From NCBI GenBank assembly GCA_021325675.1, contig JAJTCM010000003.1, forward strand, positions 1 to 64,000: a stretch of 64,000 nt of DNA, read 5' to 3'. Origin of the DNA: Crocinitomicaceae bacterium (GTDB lineage Bacteria; Bacteroidota; Bacteroidia; Flavobacteriales_D; Crocinitomicaceae). Position 1 is the first letter of the stretch. The number at the start of each line of letters is the position of its first letter. Below, piece by piece: positions 58,465 through 64,000 of this stretch. Under the pieces are notes generated by a model. The model saw nothing but the letters and a program-made list of their open reading frames with translations. It did no database searches and was not told the DNA's origin. Both the position numbers and the translations under genes were made by a program.

Positions 58465-58848
58465 ATGACTATTATCCGTTTCGCGACTACACCCGAATCT
58501 TATTCGTTTGAATTATGGATGGAAGAAAGACCGTATACCGAAACAATTTTACCCGCTTTCGATCAGCTGTTTCCGGACAAATTCCCGACCCGGTTTAGCA
58601 AACAGCAACTGGAACAATTCCGCGAAATTCTAAAACAGGATATACAGAAACGAGCCGATAATTATAAACCACCCACAATCGGTAACCGCTTTCCCGTAGA
58701 AATATTCGGTAAGCACTATTTGCTGGCCGTACTTATGAATAAGGACCACGCTACTCTATATAAATTGTATATGTTATACGAATGCATAGAGGAATCACTC
58801 CAAAAAGAACACACCGTTCATATCGTCTATCCGTACCAGGATAAGTAA
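58465..58848 (+). CDS. Conserved-looking protein of unknown function
   Basis: The 127-residue product ('TIIRFATTPESYSFELWMEE', later 'KEHTVHIVYPYQDK') is cytoplasmic and mixed alpha/beta. No motif was recognised. It lies alone between the lipid operon and menA with its own upstream promoter boxes. Confidence 0.6.
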   Translation: MTIIRFATTPESYSFELWMEERPYTETILPAFDQLFPDKFPTRFSKQQLEQFREILKQDIQKRADNYKPPTIGNRFPVEIFGKHYLLAVLMNKDHATLYKLYMLYECIEESLQKEHTVHIVYPYQDK

Positions 58849-58882
58849 AGAACATTTGATACGAAAAAGCTCAGAAAAACTG

Positions 58883-58913
58883 TTGTAATTTTTGCCGTTT
58901 CTACGTAATTTTA
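58883..58913 (+). promoter_or_regulatory. TTG-N20-TAATTTTA promoter, probable leaderless menA
   Basis: TTG at 58883-58885 and TAATTTTA at 58906-58913 (7 of 8 to consensus) are 20 bp apart. The box ends 4 bp before the ATG at 58918, so the mRNA should start at or next to the ATG. Confidence 0.5.
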
Positions 58914-58917
58914 CCCC

Positions 58918-59823
58918 ATGTCAAATGCAAAAGCCTGGATTGGCGCCTTTCGTCTTCGCACCCTTCCCCTGTCCGTTTCGGGGATCATCATGGGTTCATT
59001 CATTGCCAAATTAAACGGTTTTTGGGACAGCACTATTTTCACGCTGGCGCTCAGCACTACCCTGCTTTTCCAGGTTGTTTCGAACCTTGCCAATGACCTG
59101 GGCGACAGTCAGAAAGGAACGGATAACGAGCAGCGCGTCGGCCCGGTACGAGCGGTGCAATCCGGTGTGATTTCACAGGCCCAAATGAAGGCTGCCGTGA
59201 TCCTGTTTGCTATTCTCTCCCTCATTTCCGCGGGCGTTTTGATCTACTTCGGGACACAAAACCTGCCGCAGCAAATCCTGATCCTTTACGCTGTTTTGGC
59301 GCTGCTGTGCGTTGCCGCCGCGATTATGTACACCGTTGGGAAAAAAGCTTACGGCTATCATGGCTTCGGGGACGTTTTTGTGTTTATCTTCTTCGGTTTG
59401 GTAAGCGTTTTAGGCGTTTATACGTTTTATTCCAAGAATTTCGACTGGACAAACCTGCTGCCTGCCGCCACGATCGGTTTGCTGAGCACGGCCGTTCTCA
59501 ACCTCAATAATATGCGCGACCGGGTGAACGATGCCCATTCCGGGAAAAATACGCTGGTAGTCAAAATGGGCGGCAACTGGGCGAAATTATACCATGCTTT
59601 GCTGATCCTCGGTGGAATCGCCTGCCTGCTGGCCTTTGTATTCCCATTGAAACAGGAATGGCTCTTCCTCGCTTTTATTCCTTGTCTTGTATTGCTGATC
59701 CACTTGAAAATCGTCATGAATACCAGAATTGAAAAAGATTTCGATCCCCAGCTGAAAGTCGTTGCCCTGTCAACTTTTGCAATCTCGCTCTTTTTCATGG
59801 CCGGGGTTTTAATTATTTCCTGA
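58918..59823 (+). CDS. menA: 1,4-dihydroxy-2-naphthoate polyprenyltransferase
   Basis: The 301-residue membrane protein joins the prenyl side chain to dihydroxynaphthoate in menaquinone synthesis. The prenyl-diphosphate motif is 'VVSNLANDLGDSQKGTDNEQ' with 'RVGPVRAVQSG' following, and the second motif is 'LNLNNMRDRVNDAHSGKNTL'. About eight TM helices are visible. This is the usual MenA pattern and is distinct from the UbiA enzyme at 48803. menC follows after 1 bp. Confidence 0.95.
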   Translation: MSNAKAWIGAFRLRTLPLSVSGIIMGSFIAKLNGFWDSTIFTLALSTTLLFQVVSNLANDLGDSQKGTDNEQRVGPVRAVQSGVISQAQMKAAVILFAILSLISAGVLIYFGTQNLPQQILILYAVLALLCVAAAIMYTVGKKAYGYHGFGDVFVFIFFGLVSVLGVYTFYSKNFDWTNLLPAATIGLLSTAVLNLNNMRDRVNDAHSGKNTLVVKMGGNWAKLYHALLILGGIACLLAFVFPLKQEWLFLAFIPCLVLLIHLKIVMNTRIEKDFDPQLKVVALSTFAISLFFMAGVLIIS

Positions 59824-59824
59824 T

Positions 59825-60892
59825 ATGCTACAGTATTCAGTCGAAAAAAGAACTTTTGTTTTCAAAACGCCCGGCGGTACCAGCCGCGGTGTGCTGACTG
59901 AAAAACAGGCCTGGTTCATCCGTTTGTGGGACGAAAACAACCCGGAAGCGATTGGTTTGGGTGAATGCAGCATAATCCCGGGCTTGTCCCCTGATTTTAA
60001 AGATGAAGCCGGTTACGAAGCCGACATTCACAGCGCTTGCGGCGAATTGCTTTCTTTTCACGATTATAGCACGCTTGAAGAGCAGGATTTACTGAATTTC
60101 TGGTTTTTCGATAAGCTGCGCAGCAAACCGTCCATTCTTTTTGGGCTGGAATGCGCGATCCTGGATTTATTACAGGGCGGCAAAGCTTTTTTTTACAACA
60201 CCGCTTTTACCCGGGGCGAAAAAGCCATTCCTATCAACGGTTTGATCTGGATGGGCAGCGAAAGCTTCATGCAGGAGCAAATTCAACAGAAAATTGCCGA
60301 GGGCTTCAATTGCATTAAGCTGAAAATCGGGGCGATCGATTTCGAAACGGAATTTGCTTTGCTTGCTCAAATCCGGGAACGCTTTTCGGCCGCTGAGCTC
60401 ATTTTGCGGGTTGATGCCAACGGCGCTTTCGGTTACGAAGAAGGCTTGCAAAACATGCAGCGCCTGGCGGAGCTTGACATTCATTCCATCGAGCAGCCGA
60501 TCCGCGCCGGAAATTGGGTCAAAATGGCTTCACTTTGCCGCGAAACGCCTTTACCTATTGCCTTGGACGAAGAATTGATCGGGGTTTATCAGCCGGAAGA
60601 GAAAAAACGTTTGCTGGACATGGTCCGCCCGCAGTTTATTATCCTGAAGCCAAGCCTGCACGGCGGGATTTGCGGCACCTCGGAATGGATAAAATTAGCT
60701 GAAGAACGTGAAATTCCCTGGTGGATGACTTCAGCTCTCGAATCAAACGTTGGCCTGAACGCCATTGCACAATTCACCTCCACCTTTGATAACCCGCTGC
60801 ACCAGGGATTGGGAACAGGCAGTTTGTACATCGAAAACACACCCACCGATTTAGTTGTAGAAAAAGGTTTCCTCAAAAAAATACCTGTGTAA
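59825..60892 (+). CDS. menC: o-Succinylbenzoate synthase
   Basis: The 355-residue enolase-superfamily enzyme dehydrates SHCHC to o-succinylbenzoate in menaquinone synthesis. Catalytic and metal residues are in 'NCIKLKIGAIDFETE' (K-x-K), 'ILRVDANGAF' (Asp ligand), 'IHSIEQPI' (Glu), 'IALDEELIG' (Asp-Glu) and 'IILKPSLHGG' (Lys). Its length is normal. It is co-transcribed with menA (1-bp gap). Other men genes are not in the window. Confidence 0.93.
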   Translation: MLQYSVEKRTFVFKTPGGTSRGVLTEKQAWFIRLWDENNPEAIGLGECSIIPGLSPDFKDEAGYEADIHSACGELLSFHDYSTLEEQDLLNFWFFDKLRSKPSILFGLECAILDLLQGGKAFFYNTAFTRGEKAIPINGLIWMGSESFMQEQIQQKIAEGFNCIKLKIGAIDFETEFALLAQIRERFSAAELILRVDANGAFGYEEGLQNMQRLAELDIHSIEQPIRAGNWVKMASLCRETPLPIALDEELIGVYQPEEKKRLLDMVRPQFIILKPSLHGGICGTSEWIKLAEEREIPWWMTSALESNVGLNAIAQFTSTFDNPLHQGLGTGSLYIENTPTDLVVEKGFLKKIPV

Positions 60893-60943
60893 TTTCTTGT
60901 CTATGTGATTTTTAAAGTCTACCTTTAATCAAAATTACTACAC

Positions 60944-63382
60944 ATGAAACAGACTTTTACCTTCTTCGCCTTATTGCTTTCAAGCCTGTCGTTTGCCCAG
61001 AATTACCAGCCTTTTACTGCCGGACGGGAATACCATTATTCACGTACAATCGGCGACCGGGATTATATTTTTTCCATGAAGCTGAATTTTGATTACGAAG
61101 AATTCGGTGACTCTGTTTTTGCGAATTATCTGCAGGTAAATGTATTACCTTCCCAACTGCCAAACTTTTCTTTAGACGGACAGTGCATCGGTAACGATTC
61201 CTGGATCGGTAAACGGGGAATCAAAACAGCAGGCGGCGATATTGATTTCATGACGGAATACGACCTCCCGGTCCACATCAGAAGCAATGCGGTCCTGAAT
61301 GAAAGCTGGAATTTTCACCAGCTGAGCTCCAATACGCATTTTATAGCTACGGTTACCGATATTTACGAAGACAATGTGCTCGGAACACTGGACAGTATCA
61401 AGGAAATTACGCTCGAGCTTTTCAACGAAGACAATAACAACATCATGCCGCATGCCTTTAACGGCAAAAAGATCCTGCTTTCGAAAAACAAAGGTTTCGT
61501 CCAGGTATACAACTTTTTCCGTTTCCCCCAGGAAACACAGACTTTTACCTTAATTGGAAATGGCACCGAAGGCGAACATCCTTTGGCAGAGGAAGATCTC
61601 TACCGGTTTGAAATCGGCGACTACCTCGTGTATTCTGCCGATACCTATAAAGATTTTCTTATTGTAACACACAAAACCCAGGCTCCCGACAACTATGTCT
61701 ATCACTTTAAGCGGGTTATACGAAACAGCAACAATGTGTATAACTATGTCGATGATGAAATCCTCCAGCTTGAGTTTGTCCCGGGAGCATACCGCCTGAT
61801 GGGACAATACGATTCTCCTTCTGCGGATTATTATGAACCGTACAGTGGAGTTACCGTCAACTACAAGGAAAATAACCTGGCCTATATTGCCGGTTATTCC
61901 TTCCTGGATTTTTTAGATCCGTGCTGGTACTACAACAGCACATACGGCAGTCAGCGCTCGAATACCTACATGGAAGGCCTGGGCTTCATTCACCAGGATT
62001 ACAGCGAATGGTACGAAGATTACGACGAATGGGGCAACCCCGTGAATGTCTCATTCAGCTCGAGCCGGAATTTAAACTACTACAACGGAAGCTTCGAATA
62101 CGGCGCTTACGAGCATCCTTATCTGCAGGCCATGCTCAACTCGAATAAAACGGAAAGCTGCGACGGTGTGATTGCATTTAATACGCCTGTTGCCGGGATA
62201 AATTCCCTTTTATGGCATTTTGGTGACGGACAGCAGTCTTCGTTGCCGGATCCCGGGCATAACTATACAGCAGCGGGTTCCTATACGGTAAGTGTTGACT
62301 TGTTTTCTGATTTCGGCGATACCACCTTAACAATGGCAAACCAGATCATCGTGGGCAATAACAATTCCGACCATGTTGCAAACCCCGTAAAAATGTTGGG
62401 AGGCAACTGCAACAGCTTTATTTTTACCGATCAGACTGATGTTGTAACAAGCCGCACCTGGACTTTCCCCGGCGGTGAAACATTTACAGACAGCCTGGTA
62501 AATTACACTTTCTCCGACACGGGAACTTATGTGATTTACCTCGAAAACGCCCATGGTTACTGCGCGGACGATGACAGTTTAGAATTGACAATCCGTACAA
62601 TCCAAAATCCTGTTGCAGCCATTTGCCCGGTCCAGTCGCCGGGATATTCGCTCTTTGGTTTTGAGCTGGACGATGTTGCCATTGAAGGATCATATTATTA
62701 CCAGCCAATTGAAAGCCCGGCGTATGATGGCTTTATGAACGGCTGCAACGTTTTTGAGCTGGAAGCCGGCGATGAAGTCAACCTGCGCCTGTATGTCGGT
62801 TACTACGAGCTTATTGATGTCGGCATGGGTAATTACGATCCGTGGTATAACGGTTTCCAGTTCGACGTCTGGATCGATTACAACAACGATGGCGGTTTTG
62901 ATGTTTCCGAGCAGGTTGCAAGCAGTTACTGCGGCTCGAATTTAGACATCGGGGCTTATAACATTTATGGTTATGGGCTGTTTACTGTTCCCCTGGAAGC
63001 TGTTCGCGGCGTGCCGCTTCGCATGCGCCTGGGAGCAAATTCCGAAAACAATCCCTGCCAGGGCGACATGTATGACTTCTCCGTTTTAATTCCATATACC
63101 CTAGGCCAGGATGAAAAAACACTTTCCGCTACGGCGGGCATGTTCCCCAACCCGGGTAAAGGTGATTTCCAGCTGAAGCTGAACAATGAAACAGCGATTT
63201 CAAAACTGGATGTTAAAGTGCTTGATATTTCGGGACAGGAAGTGCTGTCTTTCAACCACAAAAACCTCGCGCCGCAAGCGACAAGCGAAATCAACCTGGA
63301 AAAATTTACCAGCGGGGTTTACTTTGTAGAAATCCGGATTGACGGGCAAGCTGCACAGACAATTAAAGTGGTGAAGGAGTAG
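60944..63382 (+). CDS. Large secreted PKD/GEVED protein with T9SS sorting domain
   Basis: The 812-residue protein has a signal peptide (MKQTFTFFALLLSSLSFAQ) and a ~380-residue beta-rich N-terminal region. A PKD domain follows ('LLWHFGDGQQSSLPDPGHNY', about residues 410-465), then a second PKD-like unit ('SRTWTFPGGETFTDSLVNYT') and a GEVED domain ('FDVWIDYNNDGGFDVSEQVA', about residues 640-665). It ends with a type A T9SS domain ('GMFPNPGKGDFQLKLNNETA' through 'GVYFVEIRIDGQAAQTIKVV'). It should be a surface or secreted adhesin-like protein. The substrate or ligand is unknown. Confidence 0.9.
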   Translation: MKQTFTFFALLLSSLSFAQNYQPFTAGREYHYSRTIGDRDYIFSMKLNFDYEEFGDSVFANYLQVNVLPSQLPNFSLDGQCIGNDSWIGKRGIKTAGGDIDFMTEYDLPVHIRSNAVLNESWNFHQLSSNTHFIATVTDIYEDNVLGTLDSIKEITLELFNEDNNNIMPHAFNGKKILLSKNKGFVQVYNFFRFPQETQTFTLIGNGTEGEHPLAEEDLYRFEIGDYLVYSADTYKDFLIVTHKTQAPDNYVYHFKRVIRNSNNVYNYVDDEILQLEFVPGAYRLMGQYDSPSADYYEPYSGVTVNYKENNLAYIAGYSFLDFLDPCWYYNSTYGSQRSNTYMEGLGFIHQDYSEWYEDYDEWGNPVNVSFSSSRNLNYYNGSFEYGAYEHPYLQAMLNSNKTESCDGVIAFNTPVAGINSLLWHFGDGQQSSLPDPGHNYTAAGSYTVSVDLFSDFGDTTLTMANQIIVGNNNSDHVANPVKMLGGNCNSFIFTDQTDVVTSRTWTFPGGETFTDSLVNYTFSDTGTYVIYLENAHGYCADDDSLELTIRTIQNPVAAICPVQSPGYSLFGFELDDVAIEGSYYYQPIESPAYDGFMNGCNVFELEAGDEVNLRLYVGYYELIDVGMGNYDPWYNGFQFDVWIDYNNDGGFDVSEQVASSYCGSNLDIGAYNIYGYGLFTVPLEAVRGVPLRMRLGANSENNPCQGDMYDFSVLIPYTLGQDEKTLSATAGMFPNPGKGDFQLKLNNETAISKLDVKVLDISGQEVLSFNHKNLAPQATSEINLEKFTSGVYFVEIRIDGQAAQTIKVVKE

Positions 63383-63475
63383 TTTTAATTGAACGTATCT
63401 GGCGAATGAACGAACGGACAATTAAAGTAATGAAAAAATTGGCGTGTTAGCTGAAACCTGCGGGAGAAACAAAAA

Positions 63476-64000
63476 TCACTGTTTCCCCAGCGCATAACAC
63501 GCAAAGCTCGCCAGCCAGTGCTCACCCATGTAATCGCCGTCCACGATGTTTGGAAGCGAATAATTCAAATGCGTCTCAGCCAGCTTTGTGAGGTGGGCCA
63601 ATTTTTCATCAGACTTTGCGAGGTCATACAAACACCAGGCGCGGCTGAAATTCAGTCCGTCAAGGTGAACGAGCTTGCCGTCCGTGCGGTCGAGGATTTT
63701 TCCGGGTTCAAGATCAAATTCCGGGTCAAAAATCATCGGATGGAACTTCTTCAGCCAGGACATGAATTCTCCTTTCGGGAGCACTTTGCGCATCAGATCG
63801 ATTTCCTGCAGCCCGGGCGATAAAAAGTCGTAGCCGCCTGGTTCGTAGGCAAAGGCATAATTGATATCCTTTTCGTAAAACCTCTTGGCCGCTTCCCGAA
63901 TGGCCGTTTTGAATTTCTCGTCTTTTTTCTGCCCGGCATAATCGTAAGCCAGTGACAGGCCAAAAGCCGTATTCGGATGCTCACCCGTGCGGATCGGGTA
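63476..64000 (-). CDS. DUF2891 family protein, 5' end outside window
   Basis: The frame runs open to the right edge; the visible part is the C-terminal 174 residues. Conserved stretches include 'YPIRTGEHPNTAFGLSLAYD', 'FAYEPGGYDFLSPGLQEIDL', 'MSWLKKFHPMIF' and 'YMGEHWLASFACYALG', which match DUF2891. Members are helical (all-alpha toroid-like) proteins, some with a signal peptide, of unknown function. An internal ATG at 63793 is not the start. Confidence 0.85.
   Translation of the reverse strand, partial: YPIRTGEHPNTAFGLSLAYDYAGQKKDEKFKTAIREAAKRFYEKDINYAFAYEPGGYDFLSPGLQEIDLMRKVLPKGEFMSWLKKFHPMIFDPEFDLEPGKILDRTDGKLVHLDGLNFSRAWCLYDLAKSDEKLAHLTKLAETHLNYSLPNIVDGDYMGEHWLASFACYALGKQ

Overview
The window is chromosomal DNA from a member of the Bacteroidota, most likely a Flavobacteriales-type organism close to Fluviicola/Crocinitomicaceae. 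The lineage is inferred from several signs: many TAnnTTTG (-7) promoter boxes, weak or absent Shine-Dalgarno sequences, cargo with type IX secretion (T9SS) C-terminal sorting domains, a PorG-type outer-membrane barrel, class I HMG-CoA reductase, and menaquinone genes. There is no rRNA and no CRISPR array. No phage or IS element was recognised. One tRNA (Phe) is present, with a small GIY-YIG-associated rearrangement beside it.

Layout. 1-3.9 kb: secreted surface proteins, a PAS-LuxR regulator, a periplasmic rhodanese and OsmC. 4.2-7.2 kb: a four-gene ECF sigma operon whose partners are a large one-TM protein, a GldM-C-terminus-like exported protein and a small exported protein. 7.4-15.1 kb: PorG-like barrel, pyrD, HMG-CoA lyase-like gene, lipoproteins, a T9SS cargo, and a minus-strand operon led by an HU-like/SPOR membrane protein. 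15.2-24.9 kb: superoxide dismutase, DUF983, AraC regulator, DUF763, three tandem tiny disordered-protein genes with matching promoters, an Fpg/Nei-type glycosylase, DUF72, MscS, a SpoIIAA-like protein, cytochrome c lipoprotein, cupin, DUF1328 and a small-alarmone-hydrolase-like HD protein. 25.2-25.8 kb: tRNA-Phe, a GIY-YIG gene and a broken second copy of the tRNA 3' part. 25.8-46.1 kb: mostly housekeeping and membrane genes (YceI, phosphoesterase, RecG, PrsW, ClpB, LysM glucosaminidase, the TPM/TPM/LemA set, two MmcQ/YjbR proteins, EamA, nitronate monooxygenase).

46.2-58.3 kb holds the most interesting region: two tightly coupled co-directional operons separated by one opposite-strand SpoIIE phosphatase gene. 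Together they encode HMG-CoA reductase, a CDP-alcohol phosphatidyltransferase, a CdsA-type cytidylyltransferase, a UbiA prenyltransferase, a rifampin-phosphotransferase-like dikinase, a BtaA-like (DUF3419) aminocarboxypropyl transferase, a phytol/dolichol-kinase-like protein, a GNAT-like protein and an OleC-like adenylate-forming enzyme. This looks like a pathway for an isoprenoid-containing or otherwise unusual membrane lipid; the product is not known to me. menA and menC follow (58.9-60.9 kb), then a large PKD/GEVED/T9SS cargo and a truncated DUF2891 gene at the right edge.

Genes are dense and often overlap by ATGA or TAATG. Intergenic gaps hold several families of short degenerate repeats (GAAGATTCGAA; GAATTGA/GAATGAA; GCTAAT/GTTAAT heptads) that frequently fold into hairpins at gene ends. 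Several genes have a TAnnTTTG box so close to the ATG that their mRNAs should be leaderless or nearly so. All functional calls come from reading the sequence; no database search was run.
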